DNA of 64,000 nt from assembly GCA_964642175.1 (NCBI GenBank), contig CAZXOK010000003.1:186001-250000 (forward strand). Direction: 5' to 3'. Source of the DNA: JANQGG01 sp964642175 (GTDB lineage: Bacteria; Bacteroidota; Chlorobiia; Chlorobiales; Chloroherpetonaceae). Under the pieces are notes generated by a model. The model was not told the origin of the DNA, searched no databases, and was given only the letters and a program-made list of their open reading frames with translations. Shown piece by piece: positions 8,168 through 17,743 of the stretch; positions within the stretch are counted from its first letter, which is position 1, and each line of letters starts with the position of its first letter. Position numbers and translations under genes: made by a program.

Positions 8168-9451
8168 GTGATTGTGAAAGCCGGCACTACTTCAGACAAG
8201 ATTACCCAAAACCAGGATCCGTGCCCGGATCGTCGGTTTAGAAGTGTGCTTACAGCAGTGATCTGTTGTTTGGTTATGCTTCCAGGTTTTTCTGAGGCAA
8301 TGGCAAAACTCTCCACTCAATTTTACGGCCATACTTTTACTTACATGGGTCAGCTTTCTTTGCTCAGTAGTCCCTCAAAAGGAATTACCCAGGATAATTT
8401 AATTACCGGTCTGGCAAAAGAGTACCCAAACTTTTTGCCGCTTGGACGTTCGATTGAAAATTTTGCTCGCCGCCACCAATTTACCGATTGGGCCCGTGTA
8501 ATGCTCGCTTATAAGGTTGTCAGAGAACTCTATCCCCATAACCAAAAAGACCAGGTTGTGGGTATGGTATTAACGCTCAGAACCATTGGCCTGAATGCCC
8601 AGATCTTCAACAACAAAACCAGCCGAAACGAGAGCTTTTTAATCGGGATTGAATGCGATAAGCCCATTTACAATGGTGTAGTGTTTATGTTTAAGGATAA
8701 GCGCTTTGGATTGTTTGATCTAAAAAAGGGGGAACTGCTCAGACAAACCCTTTCCAATCCAAAAGGATATTTTTATGATCTCAATGCTGAACTGGGTCAA
8801 TCCGGCAGGGCTATAAAACTGGTGCCGGGATGGTTTCCATCCTTTCCCGAAAGACCGGTAAAAATGACCCGCAAATGGACATATCAAAAAAAATCTTATA
8901 CCCTCAGCTATGCCATCAATCAGAACCTGGTGGATTTCTTAAAATCACATCCTCAGATTCACCTGATCCATTATTTTAATTATCCTATTTCCGAGACGGT
9001 GTATTTCAACCTCCTGAAGCCATTGCGCCAGGAAATTGAAGAAAATCGGTTTTCGGAGTCGGAAGCAGTTGCTTTTTTAATGGCGTTTCATCACCAGGCC
9101 TTTCGTCATCGCGACGATATGAAAACACCCATGGGCGAGCATACCAATTTTGTTGAAGAAACCCTGCTTTCCAGGGTGTCGGATTGTGAGGATCAAAGTG
9201 TGTTGTTTGCAGCATTATTACGTGGAGTGCTTGGTTACCAGGTTCTGGGCCTGGAATATCCCAACCATGTTTCGGTAGCAGTTTATAACGAGCGGTTAAA
9301 CTCCGACGGGCATGTGCTTAAAGTAAATGGCAAACGTTACATCGAAGCAGATCCTTCCTATGTCGGATCGCGCCTGGGAATGGTTCAGCCCGATCTTAAA
9401 AATATCAAACCTCAGATTATTGTCATTGGAAAGCTGAGAATTGTAAAGTAA
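8168..9451 (+). CDS. Exported transglutaminase-like cysteine protein of unknown function
   Basis: 427 residues from a GTG start that abuts the aroE stop. A hydrophobic segment at about 26-44 (AVICCLVMLPG), ending near SEAMA, should export it or anchor it. The C-terminal third has the layout of the transglutaminase-like papain fold: Cys in SDCEDQS (C340), His in NHVSV (H367) and Asp in EADPSY (D395), in the right order and spacing for a catalytic triad. The first 250 residues match nothing I recognise. It is likely a periplasmic protease or peptide-crosslinking enzyme, but substrate and reaction are unknown. The neighbours aroE and lspA give no functional hint. Confidence 0.75.
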   Translation: MIVKAGTTSDKITQNQDPCPDRRFRSVLTAVICCLVMLPGFSEAMAKLSTQFYGHTFTYMGQLSLLSSPSKGITQDNLITGLAKEYPNFLPLGRSIENFARRHQFTDWARVMLAYKVVRELYPHNQKDQVVGMVLTLRTIGLNAQIFNNKTSRNESFLIGIECDKPIYNGVVFMFKDKRFGLFDLKKGELLRQTLSNPKGYFYDLNAELGQSGRAIKLVPGWFPSFPERPVKMTRKWTYQKKSYTLSYAINQNLVDFLKSHPQIHLIHYFNYPISETVYFNLLKPLRQEIEENRFSESEAVAFLMAFHHQAFRHRDDMKTPMGEHTNFVEETLLSRVSDCEDQSVLFAALLRGVLGYQVLGLEYPNHVSVAVYNERLNSDGHVLKVNGKRYIEADPSYVGSRLGMVQPDLKNIKPQIIVIGKLRIVK

Positions 9452-9487
9452 ATTCATAGCTTTTTGAAAACCAATTCAGATTTTGGC

Positions 9488-10021
9488 ATGCTCAACAAGA
9501 TCATTTTGATTGTTTTAGGCGTTGTAATAGCTGATCAGATCACTAAGCAACTGGCCAAGCAATATATCTTCTATGGCTCGGGTCAGATTCCGATTATCGG
9601 CGACTGGCTTAAATTTACTTACACCGAAAATCCGGGAATTGCTTTTGGACTGGAATTTGCCGGCCCGATGTTTATCACCATTTTTGCGTTGCTGGCTACC
9701 ATCGGCATTGTGATCTACCTCTACAAAACCCGGCGCGATAACATTTACTACATTTCGGCTTTTGGTATGATCATCGGTGGCGCGATCGGGAATTTGATCG
9801 ACCGTTTTTTATATGGCCGGGTTATAGATTTTATTCATGTTGATCTCTACAAAGGCTACATCTTTGGCAAATACATAGCCTTGTGGCCGATTTTCAATAT
9901 TGCAGATTCGGCCATTACGGCAGGCGTGGCTATTATGCTGATCTGGTACAATCATATTTTTGAAGAGCTGCCGGACCAGAGTGTTAAACCCACTCAGCAA
10001 AAACAACGTTTGAGCGATTAA
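9488..10021 (+). CDS. lspA: Lipoprotein signal peptidase (signal peptidase II)
   Basis: 177 residues from the ATG at 9488. A TTG at 9464 would add eight residues without a ribosome binding site. LspA cleaves the signal peptide of diacylglyceryl-modified prolipoproteins in the inner membrane. Four membrane helices are visible. The family boxes are ADQITK, TENPGIAFG, GNLIDR with catalytic D105, and FNIADS with catalytic D140. The stretch between RVIDFIHV and WPIFNIAD is slightly longer than in E. coli, as often in the FCB group. It serves the many lipoproteins encoded in this window. tatD begins 11 bases downstream. Confidence 0.95.
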   Translation: MLNKIILIVLGVVIADQITKQLAKQYIFYGSGQIPIIGDWLKFTYTENPGIAFGLEFAGPMFITIFALLATIGIVIYLYKTRRDNIYYISAFGMIIGGAIGNLIDRFLYGRVIDFIHVDLYKGYIFGKYIALWPIFNIADSAITAGVAIMLIWYNHIFEELPDQSVKPTQQKQRLSD

Positions 10022-10032
10022 ACCCAAAAACT

Positions 10033-10797
10033 ATGTTTGTTGATGCCCATTGCCATCTGAGCTTTTCGCAGTATGATCAGGACAGAGATCTGGTTCTGGA
10101 TCGTCTTACCCAGGCCGGTGTTGGTCTGCTGATACATCCCGGAACCAATCTCCAGACCAGTCAGGATGCCATAGATTTTGCCCAAAAGCACCACATGGCA
10201 TACGCCAATGTGGGCTTTCATCCCGGTGATGTCGACCAGGTAAGTGCTTCGGATTTTGAGGCTTTGGAAGCCCTGGCTAAAGAGCAAAAAGTGGTGGGTA
10301 TAGGCGAGATCGGCCTGGATTATCATTACCCCGATATCAACAAAGCACACCAGGAAATGGTGTTTCGCGAGTCGCTTAGGTTGGCCAAAAAACTGGATCT
10401 GCCGGTTGTGATCCACTCCCGCGATGCCTGGCCCGATACATTCAGAATTCTGGATGAAGAGTCCCACTCCGGCCTGCGTGGCATGATGCATTGCTTTTCC
10501 GGCGGCGTGGAAGAGGCCCGAAGATCTGTAAAAATGGGCTTTAAACTCTCAATCCCGGGGGTTGTGACGTTCAAAAAAAGCCGGTTACCCGATGTGGTGG
10601 GTGATACAAACCTTACCGACTTGCTTACTGAAACGGACTGCCCGTATCTTGCGCCGGTACCTTACCGGGGCAAACGCAACGAACCGGCTTACGTGGTAGA
10701 AGTGGCTAAAAAGATTGCTGATATTAAGAAAGTGCCGCTTCAGGTAGTTGAAAAATCCATATATGAAACAAGCAGAGCTCTGTTTAATCTTCATTAA
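10033..10797 (+). CDS. tatD: TatD family metal-dependent hydrolase (DNase)
   Basis: 254 residues with the two-metal TIM-barrel signature of the TatD/YcfH family: DAHCH at 4-8, GEIGLDYH with E92, VIHSRDAW with H128, MHCFSGG with H153, and TETDCPYLAP with D202. Members act as 3'-5' exonucleases or deoxyribonucleases in DNA repair; which of the TatD paralogues this represents cannot be told. Start is the ATG at 10033, behind lspA in the same transcription unit. Nothing in the active site is missing. Confidence 0.92.
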   Translation: MFVDAHCHLSFSQYDQDRDLVLDRLTQAGVGLLIHPGTNLQTSQDAIDFAQKHHMAYANVGFHPGDVDQVSASDFEALEALAKEQKVVGIGEIGLDYHYPDINKAHQEMVFRESLRLAKKLDLPVVIHSRDAWPDTFRILDEESHSGLRGMMHCFSGGVEEARRSVKMGFKLSIPGVVTFKKSRLPDVVGDTNLTDLLTETDCPYLAPVPYRGKRNEPAYVVEVAKKIADIKKVPLQVVEKSIYETSRALFNLH

Positions 10798-11124
10798 AAC
10801 TCTGCCAAAGTTTTAAATCTTATTGATGGATCATATTAGTTTTTTTTTGAAATAAATTGTGATTTATATCAATTTTTCTAAATTCCACATCAGGTCGTTT
10901 TTTATCCATTCTAATTAAGCAGGGTAAAATTTTATAATTAAAATCTCAAGAACATCTTTTTTATAATGGCTTTTTTAACGTCGTGATGTTTTTAATAAAA
11001 TTTTTTAATTATAAGTTGATTTTGGACACAACAACATCTCTGAAACATTTGAGGGATACCATTTGGGAAATTATTTGCCTGTTTTTATTGGTTGTTTCAA
11101 AATTATTATTTAATCCTGCTTATC
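10798..11124. other. Intergenic region upstream of the DsbD-like gene
   Basis: About 325 AT-rich bases with long T runs. Short open frames reach into the following gene but have no coding character. It presumably holds the promoter of the dsbD-redoxin pair. No terminator hairpin, RNA gene or repeat is visible. Confidence 0.5.
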
Positions 11125-13296
11125 ATGTTGTTCATCTATTCTTTATTTCAAAAGTCCTTCAAGCTTTTTCTTGTATTCATCTGCCTGTTATTAAGTCATC
11201 AGGCGATTGCCCAGGCTAATCTGTTTGATGGCAGCTCATTGGTAAAACCCAAACTCGTGGTTGGAGAGTCCGATCTTAGCCAGCCATTCACGATGGGCAT
11301 AGAATTTACCATAGAACCGGGTTGGCATATTTATTGGACAAATCCGGGTGATGCCGGTTTACCGATTGAGTTTGAGTGGGAGCTGCCAAAAGGTTATACG
11401 GTTCAGGATATCCAGTACCCGGTGCCCGTTAAGTTTGTTGAGAGTGGCGTAGTCGGTTACGGTTACAGCGGAGAGGTGGTTCTTCTGGCAACGGTTATCC
11501 CGCCTAAAGATGCTGAGATATCAGATAAAACCATATCAGCAAATATAAGCTGGTTGGCGTGTAAAGAGATATGCCTGCCCGGCCAGGGGCGTGCCGAGCT
11601 GGATCTAAGTTCGCTAAGCACAGAAGCCCGGTTAGATAATCAATCAAAAATCAACCAGTGGCAGAATAAGTTGCCACTTACTCTAAATCAGGCAAACCTC
11701 GACCTGGTATCGGCAGAAATCAAAAAAAACGGAAAAAAAGCTGATTTGCAGCTTATCTTTGCCGGCCGGGATGCAGAAGCAATTACCGACCTTTTCCCAT
11801 ATATCATAAACAATGCCCTGATCAACTACAACCAGATTACAGTAAAAGACGGTGTAATTAAACTTAGTGCTTTGCTGGATAACGATTCGGTTAAAGTGCG
11901 CGACCTGCAAGGTGTTTTAAAATTTCAGGATAAAGGCATCTATTTTACCACTTCCCTTACACCTGTAAGCTCGGAATTCACTTCGGTAGCCACTGCCCGG
12001 TCTTCAGAAGGTGGGATAAACTTTTTCGCTATCCTTGGTCTGGCCTTTATTGGCGGGTTGCTTTTAAACATTATGCCCTGTGTATTGCCTGTGCTTTCGC
12101 TAAAGGTACTGGGGTTTGTGGAGCATGCCCAAAAAGATAAAGCCCATAGCCGCAATCTTAGCCTGGCGTTTATGCTGGGCGTGATTATGTCTTTCTGGTT
12201 ACTGGCTGGTGTGGTTGGGTTGTTGCAGCAGGCTGGTGAGCAAATTGGCTGGGGATTCCAGTTTCAGTCGCCAGCCTTTGTGATCGCCATGTCGGTGGTG
12301 GTATTTGTGTTTGGGTTGAATTTAGTTGGCGTGTTTGAATTTGCCACACCGGCTGTAACCGGTCAGGTTGGTTCAGGATTAAGCCGAAATGATTGGGTGG
12401 GCTCGTTTATGAATGGTGTGCTGGCAACCACACTGGCTACGCCTTGCACGGCCCCGTTTCTGGGCACAGCCCTTGGCTTTGCCTTTTCACAGCCCTTTTA
12501 TACCATCTTTCTCATATTTACCGTGGTGGGCTTAGGACTGGCTTCACCCTATGTATTGCTGTCCTTGAATCCAAAATGGCTGAAATTTATCCCCAAACCC
12601 GGCCCCTGGATGAACCGCTTCAAGCAGGGTATGGGCTTTTTACTGTTTGCCACACTGGTCTGGCTTTTATCGGTCTTGGGCAGCCAACTGGGTGCTCAGG
12701 CTATTGTGGCAGCACTGGCCTTGCTTCTTGGAATAGGGTTTGCGTTATGGATGATCGGGGCATTTCTTGATTTTAATTCTTCAAAAGCCAAACGGGTTAG
12801 TATCTGGACATCGGCCATCGTAATTATGGCCCTTTCTTATGTGGTAACCATGGAAGGGTGGCTTCAACTTCGGGAACAAAATACTCCCGAGAAAACTTTA
12901 ATCAGTGAATCAGGCTCCAGTATTAAATGGAACGCATTTAGTGTTGAGTATCTGGAAGAAACAGTAAGTAAAGGCAAGCCCGTGTTCATTGATTTTACGG
13001 CCGATTGGTGCTTTACCTGTAAAGTTACCGAACAAACCGTTATTGAAACTGATCTGGTGAGGAGTAAAATTGATGAGTACGCCATAACTCCCATAAAAGC
13101 AGACTGGACCAGCCGAAACGACGAGATCACCAGCTTGTTAAAGCAATACGGACGCTCAGGTGTGCCACTCTATGTGGTTATCCCCGGTGGCCGGCTGTCC
13201 GACCCGATTATTCTTCCTGAAGTGATTACACAAAGCATGTTGATTGATGCATTCCGTGATGCCAGGGCCCAGACACTGAGTTCAGCATTACAATAA
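11125..13296 (+). CDS. dsbD: DsbD/ScsB-like thiol:disulfide interchange protein
   Basis: 723 residues from the ATG at 11125 (an in-frame TTG lies at 11092). DsbD-type proteins move electrons from cytoplasmic thioredoxin across the inner membrane to periplasmic partners, including the cytochrome c maturation path. In order: a signal peptide ending near AIAQ; a periplasmic ScsB/DsbD-N-like domain with PGWHIYWTNPGDAG and the cysteine pair of CKEIC; an eight-helix membrane domain with the redox cysteines in NIMPCVLP (about C319) and LATPCTAP (about C441); and a C-terminal thioredoxin domain with ADWCFTCK (C629, C632). All six expected cysteines are present. The redoxin follows 17 bases later, almost certainly in one operon. 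Confidence 0.93.
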   Translation: MLFIYSLFQKSFKLFLVFICLLLSHQAIAQANLFDGSSLVKPKLVVGESDLSQPFTMGIEFTIEPGWHIYWTNPGDAGLPIEFEWELPKGYTVQDIQYPVPVKFVESGVVGYGYSGEVVLLATVIPPKDAEISDKTISANISWLACKEICLPGQGRAELDLSSLSTEARLDNQSKINQWQNKLPLTLNQANLDLVSAEIKKNGKKADLQLIFAGRDAEAITDLFPYIINNALINYNQITVKDGVIKLSALLDNDSVKVRDLQGVLKFQDKGIYFTTSLTPVSSEFTSVATARSSEGGINFFAILGLAFIGGLLLNIMPCVLPVLSLKVLGFVEHAQKDKAHSRNLSLAFMLGVIMSFWLLAGVVGLLQQAGEQIGWGFQFQSPAFVIAMSVVVFVFGLNLVGVFEFATPAVTGQVGSGLSRNDWVGSFMNGVLATTLATPCTAPFLGTALGFAFSQPFYTIFLIFTVVGLGLASPYVLLSLNPKWLKFIPKPGPWMNRFKQGMGFLLFATLVWLLSVLGSQLGAQAIVAALALLLGIGFALWMIGAFLDFNSSKAKRVSIWTSAIVIMALSYVVTMEGWLQLREQNTPEKTLISESGSSIKWNAFSVEYLEETVSKGKPVFIDFTADWCFTCKVTEQTVIETDLVRSKIDEYAITPIKADWTSRNDEITSLLKQYGRSGVPLYVVIPGGRLSDPIILPEVITQSMLIDAFRDARAQTLSSALQ

Positions 13297-13313
13297 TCTA
13301 AACATCAATCATC

Positions 13314-13970
13314 ATGAATCAGGAAACACCACAACAGAGCCGCATGATCATGAAACGGGCAACCGTTCTGATCTTTTCGATGATGTTCTTTATCAGCATC
13401 ATCTTGCTTACGGTAACCCGGGCATCATCCTCAAGTTTATCCATGGGTGAGTCTGCCCCGGATTTTACATTAAAAGACCTTTCGGGTAACTCGCACTCAC
13501 TTTCTGATTTTAGAGGGAAACCTGTGGTTCTGGAATGGACCAACCCGGGATGCCCGTTTGTAGTGGCCCATTACAAAAACGGTAACATGCAAGCCTTACA
13601 GGAAAAATACAAGGAAAAAGGCGTGATCTGGCTGGCCGTGAATTCAACCAATACCGATCATCGCGACTACAAGAAACCTGAAGAGTTAAAAGAAGTCTTC
13701 ACCGAATGGAAAGCCGGTTATACAGCCCAGCTTATGGATGCCGATGGCATGGTTGGCAAATTGTACGATGCCAAAACCACACCTCACATATATGTTATTG
13801 ATAAAGATGGCATGCTGGTCTACCAGGGCGCTATTGATGACGACAGAAGTGCCAGCGGTGGGTCTAACGCCGAGGTGAATTATGTATCCAAAGCCTTAGA
13901 TGAGCTGCTTCAGGGTAAAGCGGTAACCAAAACGCTAACCCGTCCTTATGGATGCGGTGTAAAATATTAA
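13314..13970 (+). CDS. Membrane-anchored thioredoxin-like peroxiredoxin (AhpC/TSA type redoxin)
   Basis: 218 residues: a single N-terminal membrane segment at about 17-34, then a redoxin domain starting MGESAPDFTL and containing TNPGCPFV (C80) and TTPHIYVID with the cis-Pro before strand beta4. Only the first cysteine of a thioredoxin CXXC is present (CPFV), so it should act as a one-Cys peroxidase or a thiol carrier rather than as a classical disulfide reductase. A further Cys lies near the end (YGCGVKY) and may be the resolving residue. It probably receives electrons from the DsbD-like protein encoded just upstream. A strong terminator follows. Confidence 0.85.
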   Translation: MNQETPQQSRMIMKRATVLIFSMMFFISIILLTVTRASSSSLSMGESAPDFTLKDLSGNSHSLSDFRGKPVVLEWTNPGCPFVVAHYKNGNMQALQEKYKEKGVIWLAVNSTNTDHRDYKKPEELKEVFTEWKAGYTAQLMDADGMVGKLYDAKTTPHIYVIDKDGMLVYQGAIDDDRSASGGSNAEVNYVSKALDELLQGKAVTKTLTRPYGCGVKY

Positions 13971-13988
13971 CCCGTTTTGTGTCGGAGA

Positions 13989-14023
13989 GGTGTTGTTGGT
14001 CTCAAATCAACAACACCTTTTTT
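13989..14023 (+). terminator. Intrinsic terminator of the dsbD-redoxin operon
   Basis: A perfect 10-base-pair stem (GGTGTTGTTG / CAACAACACC) with a 9-base loop is followed at once by six T residues (14018-14023). It lies 19 bases after the stop codon of the redoxin gene. Confidence 0.93.
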
Positions 14024-14226
14024 AGTTTGTCTTCCCACCGATATATTCCCTGAAAACATTTGTTGTAATACCTCCAATTTTTATATTACCAAGATATGTA
14101 TAATGAATTGATGCTTCTTCAACAGTTCTCCTTGCTAGTGGTGTAGCATCCGTTTATCATCCAAACCAAATCAACAGAAATTTTAAGGCCTTTGGTCTGC
14201 TAAACTCTTTACGCGGTGTTAGATAT

Positions 14227-15204
14227 ATGAATAAGTCAGAAAAAATATGGATGAATGGGAAAATTGTACCGTTCGAAGATGCTAAAATCCACATCCTTTC
14301 CCATGCGGTACACTATGGATCGTCCATGTTTGAAGGTATTCGTTGCTATGATACAGACAAAGGCTCTGCCATTTTGTTTTTAAAAGAGCATGTCAAACGC
14401 CTGTTTGATTCTGCTAAAATCTATCGTGCCGAAATTCCATTTTCATTAGAAGAGGTTGAAGCGGCCATAATTGAGCTGGTAGTAGCCAACAAGCACAAAT
14501 CCTGCTATATTCGCCCGATTGCATACCGCGGTTTAGGAGCACTGGGTGTAAACCCAACCGGGGCAGCTGTTGAACTGGCTATTGCTACCTGGGAGTGGGG
14601 AAGTTATCTGGGTGAAGATGTTTTAGATCACGGTGTGGATGTAAAAGTTGCAACCTGGCAACGCCAGGCTCCAAATACATTTCCTGCGGCAGCCAAAGCC
14701 GGAGGTAATTACCTTAATTCTCAGCTGATCAAAATGGAAGCCGTGGCTGATGGCTACGCCGAAGGTATTGCCCTGGATGTGTTTGGTTATGTATCTGAAG
14801 GCAGTGGTGAAAATATTTTTGTGATCCGCAACGGGGAAATCCATACTCCGGTTTCAGCCCAATCCATTCTACCGGGCATTACCCGCGGAGCAGTTATGAC
14901 TCTGGCAGCCGAACTGGGAATCCCTGTAAAAGAAACCATGATCACCCGGGAAATGCTCTATATCGCCGATGAGATATTCATGACCGGTACAGCAGCCGAG
15001 ATCACACCGGTGCGTTCGGTTGATAAATACACTGTCGGCAGCGGCAAAACCGGCCCTGTTACCAGGCAGCTTCAACAGAAATACTTTGATGTGATCCACC
15101 AGGGCCAGGACAATAGAGGATGGCTCACATTTCTTTCAGAAGGCGCTAAAAATGGCACCAATTCTGAAATCGGCAACAAAATCACGTCCAACTCTGCCTC
15201 ATAA
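14227..15204 (+). CDS. ilvE: Branched-chain amino acid aminotransferase
   Basis: 325 residues of fold-type IV PLP aminotransferase. It makes the last transamination of Leu, Ile and Val synthesis. The N-terminal HAVHYGSSMFEGIR, the Schiff-base Lys in AAKAGGNYLNS (K157), SEGSGENIF, LPGITRG and FMTGTAAEITP all match IlvE rather than D-amino acid transaminase or ADC lyase. Start is the ATG at 14227, about 200 bases after the previous terminator, so it likely has its own promoter. holB follows after six bases, which suggests co-transcription of unrelated functions. Confidence 0.93.
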   Translation: MNKSEKIWMNGKIVPFEDAKIHILSHAVHYGSSMFEGIRCYDTDKGSAILFLKEHVKRLFDSAKIYRAEIPFSLEEVEAAIIELVVANKHKSCYIRPIAYRGLGALGVNPTGAAVELAIATWEWGSYLGEDVLDHGVDVKVATWQRQAPNTFPAAAKAGGNYLNSQLIKMEAVADGYAEGIALDVFGYVSEGSGENIFVIRNGEIHTPVSAQSILPGITRGAVMTLAAELGIPVKETMITREMLYIADEIFMTGTAAEITPVRSVDKYTVGSGKTGPVTRQLQQKYFDVIHQGQDNRGWLTFLSEGAKNGTNSEIGNKITSNSAS

Positions 15205-15210
15205 CCGGTT

Positions 15211-16377
15211 ATGGCCTGGGCCCAATTACTTGGACAAGAAGACGCGGCTGAAAACCTAAAGCAAGCCATTACCCAGGATCGGTTGCCAAATGCTTATTTA
15301 TTTCTTGGCCCCGAGGGTGTTGGTAAAGAACTTGCCGCCCTTGAAGTAGCCAAAGTGCTCAATTGCGACGATCCAAACGCCTTAACTCAGGCAACAGCTT
15401 GCGGAATATGCGAGAGTTGCCGGCAAATGAGCGAGCTGGCTCACCCCAATCTTGAGATTGTTTTTCCGGTAGAAAAAATCCTCTTGGAATCGCCTTCGGA
15501 AGGCTCGGCCTCGAAAGTCAGCCATGAAGAAGCCATGGAGCGCTTAAAGGCGCTTTATGATGAAAAACGCCGCAATCCCTATTTTTCCATGAGCATGGAC
15601 AAATCAACCGGTATCTTAAAAGACCAGATTATGATGCTTCAGGAAAAAGCGGGATTTAAACCCCTGAAAAACAAGCGTCGGGTATTTTTAATTTCCCAGG
15701 CCGACCGGTTAAATGCCACTGCAGCCAACAGGCTCTTGAAGATCCTGGAAGAGCCACCGGCATTTGTCCTGTTCATCCTGGTCTCTTCCAGGCCCGATAT
15801 GCTCTTACCGACAGTTATTTCGCGCTGCCAGCCTTTGAAATTCTCAAAAATTCACCCCGGTGATATCCGCCAATACCTGAAAGATCATCGGTTTGAGCTC
15901 AATGAAAAACAACTGAGTTTTATTGCAAGTTATGCCCAGGGTAATATGAATCATGTTTTGAGCATGGCTCATCAATGCCTGGAAAGCAACGAGCCGCCGG
16001 AGCTGCAGAAACACCGCGATGAGGCTCTCCATTTTCTGAGAGTGTTGCTTTCGAAAGATCGAGGACTGGAAGTGATCCGTGCCATTGAAGCGATTGCCAG
16101 GCGCGATCGCACCCGCCACGAGCAGCAGCAATGGTTGATGGCAATGCTCTATATTTTTCGTGATGTGTTCAATACCCAGCATCAACAAAATGCCCAGCTG
16201 TTGAATGCCGATATTGAGCCGGTGATCTCGAAATTTGCCCAGAATTTTCCTTCTGCCGATTTTCAACAAGCCTCCAGGCTTGTCGAGCACACCCAGTATG
16301 CCCTGATACGCAATGCCAACACCCTTCTGCTTTTTACCAACCTGAGCCGGGAGTTAAAAGCGGCGCTTACGCATTAA
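15211..16377 (+). CDS. holB: DNA polymerase III subunit delta'
   Basis: 388 residues of a clamp-loader AAA+ protein. Visible are the P-loop region LGPEGVGKE (32-40), four zinc-binding cysteines (C52, C64, C67, C70), RLLKILEEPP, and the sensor-1 type SRC in VISRCQPL. The C-terminal third is the helical collar domain. Delta' normally acts as the stator of the clamp loader without being the ATPase motor. Here the Walker A is nearly complete, as in several FCB species. It is bracketed by ilvE (6 bases upstream) and ccmB (11 bases downstream). Confidence 0.9.
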   Translation: MAWAQLLGQEDAAENLKQAITQDRLPNAYLFLGPEGVGKELAALEVAKVLNCDDPNALTQATACGICESCRQMSELAHPNLEIVFPVEKILLESPSEGSASKVSHEEAMERLKALYDEKRRNPYFSMSMDKSTGILKDQIMMLQEKAGFKPLKNKRRVFLISQADRLNATAANRLLKILEEPPAFVLFILVSSRPDMLLPTVISRCQPLKFSKIHPGDIRQYLKDHRFELNEKQLSFIASYAQGNMNHVLSMAHQCLESNEPPELQKHRDEALHFLRVLLSKDRGLEVIRAIEAIARRDRTRHEQQQWLMAMLYIFRDVFNTQHQQNAQLLNADIEPVISKFAQNFPSADFQQASRLVEHTQYALIRNANTLLLFTNLSRELKAALTH

Positions 16378-16388
16378 AGGAACCGAAC

Positions 16389-17060
16389 ATGATAACTTTA
16401 AAAGCCATCTGGCATGTGGTGCAGAAAGATTTCACTCTGGAGTTTCGAACACGCTACGGGTTAAACCTGATTGTGCTTTTTGTGCTCATCTCGGTTTCGC
16501 TGGTTGTTTTCTCTTTTGCCGGCAGCCAGCTGGAAAACACGCTCCTGGCTACCCTGATGTGGAACACCATCTTTTTCTCGGCTATGGCATCGTTGCAACG
16601 CGGATTTGTGGGTGAAGCCGAGCAGGGAACGATGCTCTTTTTAAGAATTTCTTACCCATCTTCGGCGGTTTTTTTTGGCAAGCTGATCTACAATGTTCTT
16701 CTGGCCCTTGGCGTAAATTTGTTGGTCTCTGTCCTGTACCTGGTGGCACTGAATCTGGGGATAGAACACTTGGGGATGTTTATACTGACCATGGTGCTGG
16801 GTAGTGTGGCTACAGCCATACCCTTAACCCTTATCAGTGCTATTGTGGCCGGAACCGCTTCAAAAGGCAGCCTGTTTGCGGTGCTGTCTTTTCCTCCCAT
16901 TTTGCCCTGTATCTGGCTGGTGGTACGCGCCACGAGGCTTTCGGCGCAAACAGGAAACAACTGGCCCGAGGCTGCTGTAGACCTGAACCTGCTTTTGGCT
17001 TATTCTGCCATTATGCTGGTTTTGGGCTGGATGCTGTTTGATTTTGTCTGGGAAGAGTAG
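16389..17060 (+). CDS. ccmB: Heme exporter protein CcmB
   Basis: 223 residues with six hydrophobic membrane spans. CcmB is the permease that works with the ATPase CcmA and with CcmC in the system I cytochrome c maturation pathway. The N-terminal VVQKDFTLEFRTRYGLN, the LQRGFVGEAEQGTM segment after the second helix and the small-residue-rich later helices are typical. It is transcribed behind holB, not beside other ccm genes; ccmF is about 15 kb upstream on the other strand, so the Ccm genes are scattered in this genome. No ccmA or ccmC is in the window. Confidence 0.9.
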   Translation: MITLKAIWHVVQKDFTLEFRTRYGLNLIVLFVLISVSLVVFSFAGSQLENTLLATLMWNTIFFSAMASLQRGFVGEAEQGTMLFLRISYPSSAVFFGKLIYNVLLALGVNLLVSVLYLVALNLGIEHLGMFILTMVLGSVATAIPLTLISAIVAGTASKGSLFAVLSFPPILPCIWLVVRATRLSAQTGNNWPEAAVDLNLLLAYSAIMLVLGWMLFDFVWEE

Positions 17061-17086
17061 CTTTATTTGTGTAAAAACCGGCAGGG

Positions 17087-17521
17087 TTAAGGCTCCAGTT
17101 TTATAAACCAGGCTTCCAGACCGGCCCGGCGTGTTTTCCCATTCTTATAATAAACATGTCCGGTAAGGCGGGCATAATTGTTCAGATCGGAATCGATTAA
17201 ATACATGGCCTCATAGAACCGATCGTTTTTCTTAAATGCAGCCTTCAGAACTGTGATCTCATCGGCTGAAATCTTATCCAGCCAGGCCTTGCCGATTGTG
17301 GTATCTGCATCAATAATTCGGGTCAGTTTCAGGTTGCCTTCAGTTTTTTCCAGGCCAAATGTACCTCTGAACACTTGGTTGGATTCGGGATTAGTCCCAA
17401 CAACCGTGTAAGTGCCTGCCAGAAAATCTTGCAGAAACAGGGTCTCTTCATCCTGGGCGGTTAAATCGGAAGTGTTAAAACAAAGCAGCATTAACAGTAC
17501 TATGGCAATACGATATATCAT
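17087..17521 (-). CDS. Small secreted protein of unknown function
   Basis: 144 residues from the ATG at 17521; a TTG seven codons upstream is the only alternative. A clear signal peptide (hydrophobic IAIVLLMLLCF, cleavage likely after LTAQ) is followed by about 120 residues rich in beta-strand pattern, with GTYTVVGTNP and FRGTFGLEKT. It recalls small lipocalin-like or META-like secreted folds, but I do not recognise the family. It is convergent with ccmB and separated from it by only 26 bases. Confidence 0.7.
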   Translation of the reverse strand: MIYRIAIVLLMLLCFNTSDLTAQDEETLFLQDFLAGTYTVVGTNPESNQVFRGTFGLEKTEGNLKLTRIIDADTTIGKAWLDKISADEITVLKAAFKKNDRFYEAMYLIDSDLNNYARLTGHVYYKNGKTRRAGLEAWFIKLEP

Positions 17522-17743
17522 GCAGATGTTGTGTTTAGTCAATGATCAGATCAGAGGTATTAAAATAGGTAATTTCTTTAAGATCCTGATCGGCTGGTAT
17601 CTGGATAGTTCAGACCACCCCTGAGCGAATAATAATCAGAAGCCCCGGAGTTAGAATCATTTTACATTAAATTGTGTTTAGGGTGTTCAACAGCTCCCCG
17701 TAAATTTTAAAAAACACTTTTCAGAACAAAACCCGGAGAAATC

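Noticed and set aside
10018..10491. Minus-strand open frame opposite tatD
   Set aside because: Antisense shadow of a clearly conserved gene.
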